DNA of 64,000 nt, taken from an uncultured Pseudomonadota bacterium (GTDB lineage Bacteria > Pseudomonadota > Gammaproteobacteria > Burkholderiales > Burkholderiaceae_C). The stretch covers positions 124,001-188,000 of the forward strand of contig CAMFIB010000003.1 in assembly GCA_945952465.1 (NCBI GenBank), read 5' to 3'. Each line of letters begins with the position of its first letter. Positions within the stretch are counted from its first letter, which is position 1. Position numbers and translations under genes: made by a program. Shown here one piece after another: positions 9,394 through 21,701 of this stretch. Under the pieces are notes generated by a model, which ran no database searches, was not told the origin of the DNA, and saw only the letters and a program-made list of their open reading frames with translations.

Positions 9394-10932
9394 ATGACCG
9401 ACAAACTCATCATTTTCGACACCACCTTGCGCGACGGCGAGCAATCGCCCGGCGCCTCGATGACCAAGGACGAGAAGCTGCGCATCGCCCGCCAGCTCGA
9501 GCGCCTGCGGGTCGATGTGATCGAAGCCGGTTTCGCGGCAAGCTCCAACGGGGACTTCGAGGCGGTGCAGATGATTGCGAATGCGATCAAGGACTCCACC
9601 ATCTGCTCGCTGTCGCGCGCGAATGACCGCGACATTGCCCGCGCGGCCGAGGCGCTGAAGGGCGCGGCCAGCGCCCGCATCCACACCTTCATCGCCACGT
9701 CGGCGCTGCACATGGAGAAGAAGCTGCGGATGACGCCCGACCAGGTGTTCGAGCAGGCCAAGCAGGCGGTGCGTTTCGCGCGCAACCTCGTCGGCGACAT
9801 CGAGTTCAGCCCGGAAGACGGCTACCGCAGCGATGTCGATTTCCTGTGCCGCGTGCTGGAAGGCGTGATTGCCGAAGGTGCAACCACCATCAACGTGCCC
9901 GACACGGTGGGCTACGCGGTGCCGGAGCTGTACGGCAATTTCATCCGCACGCTGCGGGAGCGCATCCCCAACAGCGACAAGGCGGTCTGGTCCGTGCATT
10001 GCCACAACGACCTCGGCATGGCGGTTGCCAACTCGCTGGCCGGCGTCAAGATCGGCGGCGCCCGGCAGATCGAGTGCACCATCAATGGGCTGGGCGAGCG
10101 TGCGGGCAACTGTTCGCTCGAAGAAGTGGTGATGGCGGTGAGAACGCGCCGCGACTATTTCGGGCTGGAACTCGGCATCGACACCCAGCACATCGTCGCG
10201 GCGAGCCGCATGGTCAGCCAGACCACCGGCTTCGTCGTGCAGCCCAACAAGGCGGTGGTCGGCGCCAATGCGTTTGCGCATGCGTCGGGCATTCACCAGG
10301 ACGGCGTGCTGAAGGCGCGCGACACCTACGAGATCATGCGCGCGGAAGACGTGGGCTGGACGGCCAACAAGATCGTGCTGGGCAAGCTGAGCGGCCGCAA
10401 TGCCTTCAAGCAGCGGCTGCAGGACCTCGGCGCCCAGCTCGAGAGCGAAGCCGAAATCAACACCGCCTTCGCGAAATTCAAGGAGCTCGCCGACCGCAAG
10501 AGCGAGATCTTCGATGAAGACATCCTGGCGCTGGTCAGCGACGAAAGCGTCACCAGCGAGAAGGAGCAATACGGCTTCGTGTCGCTGGCCCAGCACAGCG
10601 AAACTGGCGAGCGACCCCAGGCCACCGTGGTGTTCACGGTGGACGGCAAGGAGGTGCGCAGCGCTTCTGAAGGCAACGGCCCGGTCGACGCGTCGCTCAA
10701 GGCCATCGAGAGCCACGTGAAAAGCGGCGCCGAGATGGTGCTGTATTCGGTGAACGCCATCAGCGGCTCCACCGAAAGCCAGGGCGAGGTCACGGTGCGG
10801 CTGCAGAACAGCGGCCGTGTGGTCAACGGCGTGGGTGCCGACCCGGACATCATCGTCGCGTCGGCCAAAGCCTACCTCAGCGCGTTGAACAAGCTGCACA
10901 GCAAGGCCGACCGGGTGGCGGCGCAGGGCTGA
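9394..10932 (+). CDS. leuA: 2-isopropylmalate synthase, type 1 form (second copy)
   Basis: 512 residues, the length of the E. coli-type enzyme. Motifs are [15 protein letters not shown] at residues 8-22, [17 protein letters not shown] for metal binding, [14 protein letters not shown], and [14 protein letters not shown] at the linker. The C-terminal allosteric domain is present. Sequence is clearly from the type 1 subfamily and not a recent duplicate of the preceding gene. Citramalate synthase is an alternative for this superfamily, but the overall match to LeuA type 1 and the gene's position favour isopropylmalate synthase. The gene is 23 bases after the first leuA, so both are likely read from the leucine-attenuated transcript. 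Confidence 0.9.
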   Translation: MTDKLIIFDTTLRDGEQSPGASMTKDEKLRIARQLERLRVDVIEAGFAASSNGDFEAVQMIANAIKDSTICSLSRANDRDIARAAEALKGAASARIHTFIATSALHMEKKLRMTPDQVFEQAKQAVRFARNLVGDIEFSPEDGYRSDVDFLCRVLEGVIAEGATTINVPDTVGYAVPELYGNFIRTLRERIPNSDKAVWSVHCHNDLGMAVANSLAGVKIGGARQIECTINGLGERAGNCSLEEVVMAVRTRRDYFGLELGIDTQHIVAASRMVSQTTGFVVQPNKAVVGANAFAHASGIHQDGVLKARDTYEIMRAEDVGWTANKIVLGKLSGRNAFKQRLQDLGAQLESEAEINTAFAKFKELADRKSEIFDEDILALVSDESVTSEKEQYGFVSLAQHSETGERPQATVVFTVDGKEVRSASEGNGPVDASLKAIESHVKSGAEMVLYSVNAISGSTESQGEVTVRLQNSGRVVNGVGADPDIIVASAKAYLSALNKLHSKADRVAAQG

Positions 10933-10992
10933 TGCAGACCACTGGCCAATGTAAAGTTGATCACTTGAGCTATATCACGCAAGTCTTTGATC

Positions 10993-11021
10993 TTGTGTGA
11001 TATTTTTTGTTTCGCTACACT
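10993..11021 (+). promoter_or_regulatory. Candidate sigma-70 promoter for the endopeptidase gene
   Basis: TTGTGT (10993-10998) and TACACT (11016-11021) are separated by 17 bases in an AT-rich stretch, unusual in this GC-rich sequence. The start codon at 11062 follows with a GGAGG ribosome-binding site six bases before it. Placed by eye. Confidence 0.5.
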
Positions 11022-11061
11022 CCGTTACGGCAGCAGGTATCGGCGCTGACGGAGGCCTTGA

Positions 11062-12129
11062 ATGCACGACACGATGAAGAAATGGGTTGGTTCGATCGGG
11101 GCCGCGTTGATGGTCAGCGCGCTGGTGGTTTTGCCCGTGCACGCCAAGGAGGCTCGCCGCACCGCAGCCAAGAAGCCGGCGGCGGCCAGCACCGTCAAAA
11201 AATCCAGCAAGGCAGTCGCCTCCGCCAACTCGCGCGTGCGTGCCCGTTATGTCGCCTCGCCGCGCCGCGCAGGCTTCGTTCGTGTCGCGGTGCCGCCCCG
11301 CCCCAGCTTCGGCCAGATCGCCGGCTTGCACGCCACGCAGGACGCCCTCGATCTGCGCTCCAGTTCTGCCCTGGTCATCGACCAGGACACCAACGAGGTG
11401 CTGTTCAGCAAGAACGATTCTGCGGTGCTGCCCATCGCTTCGCTGACCAAGCTGATGACCGGCCTGTTGATCAGCGAAAGCAAGCTGGCGACGGATGAAA
11501 TGATCACCATCACGCAGGACGACGTCGACACTGAGAAGGGCAGCCGTTCGCGCCTGAAGGTCGGCGTCAGCCTGAGCCGGGGCGAGCTTCTGCACTTGGC
11601 GTTGATGAGCAGTGAGAACCGTGCCGCCCATGCGCTGGGCCGCACCTACCCGGGCGGTCTGCCGGCCTTCGTCAACCTGATGAATTCCAAGGCCACGCTG
11701 CTGGGCATGAAGGACACCCGCTACGTTGAGCCCACCGGCTTGTCCAGTCACAACCAGTCGAGCGCACAGGACCTTGCCGTGCTGGTCGGTGTTGCGGCGC
11801 GTGATCCGGTGCTGCGCGAACTGTCGACGTCGCCTGGCCATCAGGTCGAGGTGGGACGCCGCACGCTGCAGTTCAACAACACCAATCGCCTGGTGAGCAG
11901 CCCGCAATGGGACATTGCCCTGCAGAAAACCGGGTACATCTCGGAAGCCGGGCAATGCCTCGTGATGCAGGCCCGCGTTGCCGGGCGCAAGCTGGTGATG
12001 GTTTTCCTCGATTCGATTGGCAAGTACAGCCGCATTGGTGACGCCGAGCGCGTTCGGCGCTGGGTCGAGTCCTTGCCCGCCGACGCGTCGCCGGCCAAGG
12101 CCATTGCCAAGCCACGCATCACCGGCTGA
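11062..12129 (+). CDS. pbpG: D-alanyl-D-alanine endopeptidase, PBP7 type
   Basis: 355 residues. A low-molecular-mass penicillin-binding protein of the S11 serine peptidase family that trims cross-links in peptidoglycan in the periplasm. A signal peptide is visible (MKKWVG, then a hydrophobic core ending VHA-KEA). After a Lys/Ala-rich linker the catalytic Ser-x-x-Lys is SLTK at about residues 127-130, the Ser-x-Asn motif is SSENRAAHALGR (about 185-190), and the Lys-Thr-Gly motif is in LQKTGYISEAG. The ribosome-binding site GGAGG before 11062 supports this start. The gene stands alone between leuA and a convergent iclR gene, with a 20-bp palindrome (12140-12159) between them. Confidence 0.93.
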   Translation: MHDTMKKWVGSIGAALMVSALVVLPVHAKEARRTAAKKPAAASTVKKSSKAVASANSRVRARYVASPRRAGFVRVAVPPRPSFGQIAGLHATQDALDLRSSSALVIDQDTNEVLFSKNDSAVLPIASLTKLMTGLLISESKLATDEMITITQDDVDTEKGSRSRLKVGVSLSRGELLHLALMSSENRAAHALGRTYPGGLPAFVNLMNSKATLLGMKDTRYVEPTGLSSHNQSSAQDLAVLVGVAARDPVLRELSTSPGHQVEVGRRTLQFNNTNRLVSSPQWDIALQKTGYISEAGQCLVMQARVAGRKLVMVFLDSIGKYSRIGDAERVRRWVESLPADASPAKAIAKPRITG

Positions 12130-12171
12130 TCCGGTTCGTGGCGCACCGGCCGGTGCGCCGCAGCGCCTGTT

Positions 12172-12960
12172 TCAGTCTTCGCGGTTGAGCCGGTAGCCCA
12201 GCGCCTGCGAAATCTCGCTGGCCGTGCTCTGCAGTTTGGGCAGCCAGTTCTCGTCCAGCCGGTCGGCCGGTGCCGAGATCGACAGGCCCGCCACCAGCTT
12301 GCTGTGGTCGTCGTAGATGCCGGCGGCCATGCAGCGCACGCCCAATTCCAGCTCCTCGTTGTCGCGCGCAAGGCCATATTGCCGCGCCTTGGCCAGTTCC
12401 CGCTCCAGCACCGCCAACTGGGTGATGCTGTTCTTGGTATGCCCTGAGAGACCCGTGCGGGTGGCATAGGCGCGCACACGCTGCGGGTCGTCGACCGACA
12501 GGAACAGCTTGCCCACCGAAGTCAGGTGCAGCGGCGCGCGGCCGCCGATCGCGCGGACCACCTGCATGCCGGAGCGCTCGCTGTAGGCGCGTTCGATGTA
12601 AACGATCTCGTCGCCCTGGCGCATGCTGAGATTGACCGGCTGCTGGATGAGCTTGTGCAGGTTGCGCATAGGCCCGAGCGCCGCGTCGCGCACGTTGAGT
12701 CGCGCCTTGACCAGATTGCCCAGTTCCAGCAGCCGCATGCCCAGCCGGTAGCTGCCGGCTTCAGGCCGGTCCACGTAACGCCCCAGCGTGAGGTCGTTGA
12801 GGATGCGGTGCGCGGTGGAGGGGTGCAGCCCGGTCCTCTCGCTGATCTCTTTCAGCGAAATCGGTTCTTCGCGAGAGGCCAGCACGTCCATCAGCGAGAA
12901 CATCCGCTCGATCACCTGGATGGCGGGGCTGGCGGGCTGTGCGCCGTCGGTTTTCTTCAT
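12172..12960 (-). CDS. IclR family transcriptional regulator
   Basis: 262 residues. The N-terminal winged helix-turn-helix is at about residues 13-75 (QVIERMFSLMDVLAS, then SLKEISERTGLHPSTAHRIL), and the C-terminal effector-binding domain follows (ALGPMRNLHKLI, ERAYSERSGMQVVRAIGG, and the LELGVRCMAAGIYDD segment). Such regulators sense small carboxylic or aromatic acids and often control catabolic genes next to them, but no catabolic operon adjoins this one: its neighbours are pbpG and bpt. The target is therefore unknown. A GAGGG ribosome-binding site precedes the ATG at 12960. Confidence 0.92.
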   Translation of the reverse strand: MKKTDGAQPASPAIQVIERMFSLMDVLASREEPISLKEISERTGLHPSTAHRILNDLTLGRYVDRPEAGSYRLGMRLLELGNLVKARLNVRDAALGPMRNLHKLIQQPVNLSMRQGDEIVYIERAYSERSGMQVVRAIGGRAPLHLTSVGKLFLSVDDPQRVRAYATRTGLSGHTKNSITQLAVLERELAKARQYGLARDNEELELGVRCMAAGIYDDHSKLVAGLSISAPADRLDENWLPKLQSTASEISQALGYRLNRED

Positions 12961-13030
12961 CTACACCCTCTGGGCACCAAACTGTTGGGTGGATTTTATC
13001 TTGTGAAATCTGCCGCAGTGTGCCGGAGTG

Positions 13031-13792
13031 TCAATCGTGTGGTGGCGAAACGTCGCGGGCCACAGCGGTCCAGGCGCCATCGCGCAGCACCTCGTGCGGC
13101 ATGAAGCGCGCCTTGTATGCCATCTTCTGGCTTTCGCCGATCCAGTACCCGAGGTAGACGTGCGGAAGGTCCAGCTTGCGGGCCTGTTCGATCAGCCACA
13201 GCACGCTGTAGGTGCCGTAGCTGGCAGACGATTGGGGGTCGTAGAAGGTGTACACGGCCGAAATGCCGTCGTTCAGCACATCGACGATGGACACCATGCG
13301 CAAGGTGCCCAGACTGCCTTCCGGCGCGGGGTCACGGAACTCCACCAGCCGCGAATTGACGCGGCTCTGCAGGAGGAATTGTGTGTATTGGTCGATGCTG
13401 TCGTGGTCCATGCCGCCGCCCGCGTGGCGGCCGGTCTGGTAGCGCAGGTAGAGCTGGTAGTGCTCGGGAACAAAACACAGGCGCAACGCCCGGGCCTGCA
13501 GAACGTGGTGACGGTTCCAGCAGCGGCGCTGGCTGCGGTCGGGGCGGAAGGTTTGCGTTGGCACCCGCAGTGGCACGCAGGCCTGGCAGCCATCGCAATA
13601 GGGCCGGTAGGTGAACATGCCGCTGCGCCGGAAGCCGGTGGTCAGCAGGCTGGAGTAGGCCTCGTTGTTGATGAGGTGGCTGGGCGTTGCGACCTGCGAC
13701 CGCGCCAGCCGGCCGGCCAGATAGCTGCACGGGTAGGGGGCCGTTGCGTAGAACTGCACGGCCTGCAGCGGGAGATCCTTGAGGTGCGTCAC
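13031..13792 (-). CDS. bpt: Aspartate/glutamate leucyltransferase (N-end rule)
   Basis: 253 residues from the GTG at 13792. The enzyme adds leucine from Leu-tRNA to proteins that begin with Asp or Glu, marking them for ClpS/ClpAP degradation. The N-terminal cysteine motif is present ([13 protein letters not shown], about residues 48-60) and the GNAT-like C-terminal domain includes [18 protein letters not shown]. The GTG start overlaps the aat stop by four bases (GTGA), so both transferases are translationally coupled, matching their joint role in the N-degron pathway. A longer frame reaches 13945 but overlaps aat deeply and has no family resemblance. Confidence 0.93.
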   Translation of the reverse strand: MTHLKDLPLQAVQFYATAPYPCSYLAGRLARSQVATPSHLINNEAYSSLLTTGFRRSGMFTYRPYCDGCQACVPLRVPTQTFRPDRSQRRCWNRHHVLQARALRLCFVPEHYQLYLRYQTGRHAGGGMDHDSIDQYTQFLLQSRVNSRLVEFRDPAPEGSLGTLRMVSIVDVLNDGISAVYTFYDPQSSASYGTYSVLWLIEQARKLDLPHVYLGYWIGESQKMAYKARFMPHEVLRDGAWTAVARDVSPPHD

Positions 13793-14544
13793 GCCTTGGG
13801 CATCAAGAGGTGATTCCAGTATAAAGGCTCGAATTTCCAGCGTGGCGCCGATTGGTCGCGCGCCACCGCGACATGGTTCGCGAAATCGGTCCGTGTGATC
13901 TCGCGAGCTCCCAGCGAGGCGAGGTGCGCCGTGTTCTGCTGGCAATCGATCAGAGACACGCCGTTCTCAAGGCTCCAGGCCACCAGGGCGGCCAGCGCGA
14001 TCTTCGACGCGTTGCTCGCCCGGCTGAACATCGACTCGCCAAACACCGCGCGGCCGATGCCCACGCCGTACAGCCCGCCGACCAGTTCTCCGTCGATCCA
14101 GGTTTCCCAACTGTGCGCATGGCCGGCGCGGTGCAGTTCGCCGTAAGCGGCCCGCATGTCGGGCACGATCCAGGTTCCGGATTGGCCCACCCGTGGTGCT
14201 TCGGCGCAGGCCTGCATGACGGCTGAAAAATCGTGGTCCACGCGGATCTCGCAGCGGGTGTCGGCCCGGAAGGCCCGCAGCGTTTTCTCGAACGAGCGGT
14301 GCAGCCGGAATTCGGCCACCGGCAGCACCATGCGCGGGTCAGGGCTCCACCACAGCACCGGCTGACCAGCCGAAAACCACGGGAAGATGCCGTGGGAATA
14401 GGCGTCGAGCAGGGTATCGACGTCCAGTGTGCCGCCGGCCGCCAGCAGGCCTGGTGCGCCTGTCTGGTGATTCCATGCGCGGCTCACCTGCGGGAATGCC
14501 TGCCCAGGAGCCAGCCAGGGGAGAGGGGGTTGCGGTTTGGCCAT
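13789..14544 (-). CDS. aat: Leucyl/phenylalanyl-tRNA-protein transferase
   Basis: 251 residues from the ATG at 14544 ([11 protein letters not shown]). It transfers Leu or Phe from tRNA to proteins with N-terminal Arg or Lys, making N-degrons. Family motifs are clear: [20 protein letters not shown] (about residues 45-65), [19 protein letters not shown], and the C-terminal [17 protein letters not shown] longer frame to 14643 runs into a terminator region and is less likely to be used. It is the first gene of the aat-bpt pair. Confidence 0.95.
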   Translation of the reverse strand: MAKPQPPLPWLAPGQAFPQVSRAWNHQTGAPGLLAAGGTLDVDTLLDAYSHGIFPWFSAGQPVLWWSPDPRMVLPVAEFRLHRSFEKTLRAFRADTRCEIRVDHDFSAVMQACAEAPRVGQSGTWIVPDMRAAYGELHRAGHAHSWETWIDGELVGGLYGVGIGRAVFGESMFSRASNASKIALAALVAWSLENGVSLIDCQQNTAHLASLGAREITRTDFANHVAVARDQSAPRWKFEPLYWNHLLMPKA

Positions 14545-14601
14545 CAATAACCGTCCGGTGCTGGGCAGTTTTTGCGAAACCCGACAGGGTAGATGCTGGC
14601 T

Positions 14602-14635
14602 AAAAAAAACGGCCGAATGTCGGTGCATCCGGCCG
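14602..14635 (-). terminator. Intrinsic terminator of the kinase-CheR-CheB operon
   Basis: On the minus strand a CGGCCG-based stem with inner TG/CA pairs (14610-14635) is followed directly by eight T residues (A run at 14602-14609 on the plus strand). It lies 74 bases past the last kinase gene and is well placed to end that operon. Confidence 0.8.
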
Positions 14636-14708
14636 CCGCACACGGGCCGGAGCCCGCCAAGTTCGCCAGCAAATTATTCACGCGCTCCCGGCAGCGTCAA
14701 GCGCTGTT

Positions 14709-15902
14709 TCAATTTTCTCCAGAGCCGGGCCCGGCCCCGCCACCGGCCAGGGCTGCCGGCGCGGGGCTGGGTGCAGTAGCGCGGCGCGGGAGCTGTACGC
14801 GAAAGCTGGTGTAACCGTCGCCAGGGGCCAGCACCTCGATGGTTCCCCCATGTGCCCGCGCGATCTCGCGCACGATGTACAGGCCAAGCCCCAGGCCTTT
14901 GTGGCCGGATTCGTAGTGCGATTTGGATTTGAACGGCTCGAACAGCTGCGGCAGCAGGTGCGCGGGAATGGCGCCCTTGTTCGTCACGGTGACGGCAATG
15001 CCATCGGCCGCCGTACCGTCGAGTTCGACCACGATGGGCGCACCGCTTGCACCGTGCTGCATGGCGTTGCCGATCAGGTTGGAAAACACCTGGCACAGCC
15101 GGTCTGCGTCCCAGTGGCCGCACAGGTCTCCGGTGGTCGAGGCCTGGATGATCGCCTCTGGCGAAGCGGCGCGGCATTCTTCCAGCACCTGATCGACCAG
15201 CGTGCCGGCGTCGGCGTCGGCGGGTGCGATCGGGATGCCGCCGCCCAGCCGGGCCCTCGACAGATCCAGCGTGTTGTAGATCATGCGGCTCATCCATTTG
15301 CTGCTGACGACGATCTTGCCGGCGGTGTCCCGCACCGCGTCGTCGGTGGCGCGGCGCTGCATCACCATGGCCGACATCATGATCGCGCTGAGAGGGCCGC
15401 GCAGGTCGTGGCCCAGCACTGCGGCGAAGGTCTCGTTCAGGCGCAGCGTCTCGGTGCGCTCCTTGAGCTCCTGCGCCAGTTGCTGGCGCACCCGGTACAG
15501 GTCGAAGAACACGCCGGCCTTGCTGCGCAGGATGTGCGGGTCGATCGGCTTGTAGAGAAAATCGACCGCGCCGGATTCGTAGCCGCGAAACAGCCGCTGG
15601 TGGTCGCTGACGGCTGCGGTGACGAAGATCAACGGGATGTGCCGGGTGCGCTCGCTGCCGCGGATGAGTTCAGCCAGTTCGAACCCATCCATCTGCGGCA
15701 TCTGCACGTCGAGGAAGGCGAGTGCGATGTCGTCGTGGACCAGCAGCAGCTCCAGCGCATGGGCACCGGACGAGGCGCTGAGCACTTCGACGTCTTCTTC
15801 GCGCAGCAGGGCCGACAGGGCGAGCAGGTTTTCCTGAAGATCGTCCACGATCAGGCATTTGACGCGGGTGGCCGAACGGGATCGGTCGAGCGGGCAGGTC
15901 AT
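14709..15902 (-). CDS. Receiver-histidine kinase protein
   Basis: 397 residues, cytoplasmic (no membrane segments). A receiver domain comes first (residues about 13-130; phospho-acceptor Asp about 65 in AFLDVQMPQMDG, with Lys in FLYKPID), then a short coiled linker, then a kinase with H-box VLGHDLRGPLS (His about 165) and a full ATPase domain: N-box FSNLIGNAMQHG, G1 VTNKGAIP (degenerate), and G2 HKGLGLGLYIVREIARAHGG. The start at 15902 overlaps the CheB stop by four bases. It is the last gene of a four-gene signalling operon and could either receive phosphate from the large hybrid kinase or act in parallel. Its output partner is not evident. Confidence 0.9.
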   Translation of the reverse strand: MTCPLDRSRSATRVKCLIVDDLQENLLALSALLREEDVEVLSASSGAHALELLLVHDDIALAFLDVQMPQMDGFELAELIRGSERTRHIPLIFVTAAVSDHQRLFRGYESGAVDFLYKPIDPHILRSKAGVFFDLYRVRQQLAQELKERTETLRLNETFAAVLGHDLRGPLSAIMMSAMVMQRRATDDAVRDTAGKIVVSSKWMSRMIYNTLDLSRARLGGGIPIAPADADAGTLVDQVLEECRAASPEAIIQASTTGDLCGHWDADRLCQVFSNLIGNAMQHGASGAPIVVELDGTAADGIAVTVTNKGAIPAHLLPQLFEPFKSKSHYESGHKGLGLGLYIVREIARAHGGTIEVLAPGDGYTSFRVQLPRRATAPSPAPAALAGGGAGPGSGEN

Positions 15903-16507
15903 GGCAAGTCCCCTGTGGAAAGCATTCTGAACAATTCGGCCATCGCGGGTGGCGCGAGCACGTGGTCGGGTCGGCACAGCGCAAGGCCGGCTTGCGGCAT
16001 GGCCGCCATGCGGGCCGAAGCCGGTTCCTGCACCAGCGTCAGGCCGCCGGCGCGCTGCACCCGCAGAAGCCCGGTGGCGCCGTCATCGTTGCTGCCGGAC
16101 AGCAGCACGGCGGCCAGGTGGCGTCCGTAAACGTCGGCGGCCGACTCGAACAACACGTCGATGGAGGGCCGCGAATGGTGTTCGGGCTCGTCCGAAGACA
16201 AGGCGATCTGCGGGCCGTCGTCGAGCATCAGGTGGTAGTCGGGCGGTGCGAAATAGACGGTGCCGGACTGCACCGGCTCCTTGTCGTCGGCCTCGCGCAC
16301 CTGCAGTGCGCATTTGGGCGTGAAGATGTCGGCCAGCAGGCTGGGGCGCTCGCGTGGCAGATGCAGCACGACGAACACCGACAGCCGGCTGCCAGCCGCC
16401 AGCGCCGGCAGCAACTGCGACAACACCTCGATGCCGCCGGCCGACGCACCGATCACCAGTGCGTCGATGCGGGCGGGGCGCAGCCGGGGCGTGGCGGCCG
16501 AGCTCAT
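15899..16507 (-). CDS. CheB-type methylesterase domain protein without receiver
   Basis: 202 residues comprising only a CheB catalytic domain. The Ser-His-Asp catalytic set is visible: Ser in GASAGGIE (about residue 22), His in VVLHLPRERPS (about 49) and Asp in LSGSNDDGATG. CheB normally removes methyl groups from chemoreceptors and has an N-terminal receiver; here the receiver is absent and may be replaced by the separate receiver domains of its neighbours. It overlaps both flanking genes by four bases (ATGA). No chemoreceptor gene is present in the window, so the substrate is unknown. Confidence 0.9.
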   Translation of the reverse strand: MSSAATPRLRPARIDALVIGASAGGIEVLSQLLPALAAGSRLSVFVVLHLPRERPSLLADIFTPKCALQVREADDKEPVQSGTVYFAPPDYHLMLDDGPQIALSSDEPEHHSRPSIDVLFESAADVYGRHLAAVLLSGSNDDGATGLLRVQRAGGLTLVQEPASARMAAMPQAGLALCRPDHVLAPPAMAELFRMLSTGDLP

Positions 16508-17333
16508 GCGTTGTCCCGCTTCTGGTAGATGCGGTCGTATTGCGACAGCTCGTTGAAGGCGTCGCCGTGCGCGGAAAAGCGGATCGACTCCTTGGAGCCG
16601 AGTCCGAGGAAACCCTGCCGGCACAGCGAGTCTCGGAACAGGCCGAGCGCACGGTCCTGCAGCGCCCGGTTGAAGTAGATCATCACGTTGCGGCACGACA
16701 CCAGGTGCACCTCGGCGAACACGCTGTCGGTGGCCAGGCTGTGGTCGGAGAACACGATGTTCTTGCGCAGGCTCTTGTCGAAGACCGCGTTGCCATAGGC
16801 GGCGGTGTAGTGGTCCGACAGCGACGAATGGCCGCCCGACTGCCGGTGGTTCTCCGAGAAGCCGGCGAGGCGGTCGAGCCGGTAGACGCCGGCCTGCGCG
16901 GCTTCGAGCGCCTGCAGGTTGATGTCGGTCGCGTAGATCAGCGTGCGGTCGAGCAGGCCTTCCTCGCGCATCAGGATGGCCATGGAATAGGCCTCCTCGC
17001 CGGTGCTGCAGCCGGCCACCCAGATCTTGATGTGCGGGTAGGTGCGCAGCAACGGAATGACCTGTTGGCGCAGCGCGCGGAAAAAGCTGGGGTCGCGGAA
17101 CAGCTCGCTCACCTGCACCGTCATGTAGTCCATCAACGCCGGGAACACGGTGGCGTCGCGCAGCATGCGGTCCTGCAACTGCGACAACGAGCGGCAGCCG
17201 AAACGCTCCATCGCCTTGCGCAGACGCCGCTTCAAAGAAGCCGGTGCGTAGCCCCGGAAGTCGTAGTGGAACTTCAGGTAGATCGCCTCGATCAGCAACC
17301 GCAATTCGATATCGAAGTCGCTGAGGCCGGCGT

Positions 17334-17349
<16 letters not shown>
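16504..17349 (-). CDS. CheR-type protein-glutamate methyltransferase
   Basis: 281 residues. An N-terminal helical domain (residues about 10-85, rich in Arg/Lys: ASLKRRLRKAMERF) precedes the S-adenosylmethionine fold with motif IWVAGCSTGEEAYSMAIL, ATDINLQALEAA, and the conserved VSCRNVMIYF near the C-terminus. It is a family member of chemotaxis methyltransferases. The ATG at 17349 overlaps the hybrid-kinase stop by 16 bases, and its own stop overlaps cheB by four, so translation is tightly coupled through the operon. As no receptor is nearby, the modified protein may be the coiled-coil region of the hybrid kinase itself; this is speculation. Confidence 0.92.
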
Positions 17350-20801
<3,452 letters not shown>

Positions 20802-21148
20802 GCGTGTGTGGAGCGGGTGTGCGTGTGCGCCTGTGCCGGCGGCCGGGCCGCGTACGAAAACAGCCACCCGTGGGTGGCTGTGGCGGCAGAGGAAGTGCAG
20901 GGCGTCACGGTGGATGTCGGGGCCGGCGCCCACAGGAGGCCGGCCATGGTGGTAGGGGGCGGTTGATGGGACGTACGGATACAGGAAGTTACCTGTACAT
21001 CGGCCGCATCGGTGTCAGCCCCGTCCTACAAGCGTTGTAGGACGGCTGCGCCGCCACCGCTGCCACCTACGAGGGGATTCTCCGGCGTCTGACAAGGCCA
21101 TGTCGTGGTGCGGTGCATCATGGCGGCAACCCCGAACCGGAGAACCCC
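20802..21148. other. Divergent intergenic region with a perfect palindrome
   Basis: 347 bases between the hybrid kinase (minus) and a small DUF3606 gene (plus). It should hold promoters for both. The one feature that stands out is a perfect inverted repeat at 21021-21045 (entered separately). No coding sequence is convincing here. Confidence 0.5.
21021..21045. promoter_or_regulatory. Perfect 11-bp inverted repeat, possible operator
   Basis: The arm CCGTCCTACAA is followed by GCG and then its exact reverse complement TTGTAGGACGG. There is no T tract on either side, so it is less like a terminator than a protein-binding site. It lies 220 bases from the hybrid kinase start and 104 from the DUF3606 gene. 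Confidence 0.45.
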
Positions 21149-21331
21149 ATGCCAGAAGCCGACAGCCCCGACACCCAGCCGCTGCCCGACGTGGTCACCA
21201 ACGAGGAACGTGAATACCGGGAATGGGCCGACTCGCTGAGCGTTTCGGTCGAAGCGTTGCGGGAGGCCGTGGAGGCCGTCGGCCATTCTGCCGATGCGGT
21301 GCGCGACCACCTCAACGCCCGTAAGGCTTGA
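21149..21331 (+). CDS. Small DUF3606-like protein
   Basis: 60 residues from the ATG at 21149, preceded by GGAG at seven bases. The C-terminal half has the DUF3606 pattern, an acidic start followed by YREWADSLSVSVEALREAVEAVG and SADAVRDHL; it looks like a small helical protein. DUF3606 has no known function. A second protein of the same pattern is encoded on the other strand at 22407-22670. A strong intrinsic terminator candidate follows at 21500. Frame and ribosome-binding site support a real gene. Confidence 0.65.
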   Translation: MPEADSPDTQPLPDVVTNEEREYREWADSLSVSVEALREAVEAVGHSADAVRDHLNARKA

Positions 21332-21424
21332 CCGCCTGGCGACATTCCCGTTGCATTTCTCCCCCAGCGCCGTGGGGCAAGGGTGTTAATACTGTACGCA
21401 CCGGCTCAGGCCCGCTAGACTGCC

Positions 21425-21532
21425 GAGGTCTTGCAAAAGACTGGGGGCTTGTTGTTTCTCTTCCCAAGCTTGCGTTCTTATCACCACGCTTCCATTCCGG
21501 CCCCGGCATCGAAAAGATGCCGGGGCTTTTTT
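21425..21532 (+). ncRNA. Possible small RNA 1
   Basis: A putative transcript of about 108 bases between a possible -10 box TAGACT (21416-21421) and a strong terminator at 21500-21532. It contains no start codon with a good ribosome-binding site and is pyrimidine-rich near its middle (TTGTTTCTCTTCCC). It could equally be the untranslated tail of the DUF3606 message. No known RNA family was recognised. Confidence 0.3.
21500..21532 (+). terminator. Intrinsic terminator
   Basis: Perfect 11-bp stem GCCCCGGCATC / GATGCCGGGGC with a GAAAA loop, then six T residues. Textbook rho-independent terminator on the plus strand. Confidence 0.88.
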
Positions 21533-21617
21533 ATGCGTGCGCCGCGCCGCCTGCTGCGTCTTTTGACGTCGGGGGTTTCACCCTGTCGCCGCGCGCCAGA
21601 CGGCCTAGACTTCAGAC

Positions 21618-21701
21618 GTTCTCACGAACTGTCGGCGGCCCGCCCTTCCAATGCCTAGGCGCTGCCGACATTCGAGGCCCCGCGCGAACGGGGCCTTTTT
21701 T
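21618..21701 (+). ncRNA. Possible small RNA 2
   Basis: About 84 bases between a second TAGACT box (21606-21611) and a terminator at 21675-21701. No plus-strand coding sequence lies between the first terminator at 21532 and this one, so a separate transcript must exist if the terminator is functional. The family is not recognised. Confidence 0.35.
21675..21701 (+). terminator. Intrinsic terminator
   Basis: 8-bp stem AGGCCCCG / CGGGGCCT with a six-base loop followed by a run of T. Oriented for plus-strand transcription; the T run is absent on the other side. Confidence 0.85.

Larger units (their letters stand above)
21332..21699. other. Non-coding stretch with two terminators
   Basis: 368 bases with no convincing gene. 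It contains two plus-strand intrinsic terminators (21500-21532 and 21675-21701). Both are preceded by a CTAGACT hexamer-like box (21415-21421 and 21605-21611), and the 41 bases ending in that box match at roughly 23 positions without gaps. This suggests two short transcripts, listed separately as possible small RNAs. Confidence 0.5.

Noticed and set aside
12140-12159. A 20-bp palindrome GGCGCACC-GGCC-GGTGCGCC between pbpG and iclR
   Set aside because: Lies between convergent genes as a terminator-like hairpin would, but has no T tract; not distinctive enough to report as an operator or new element.
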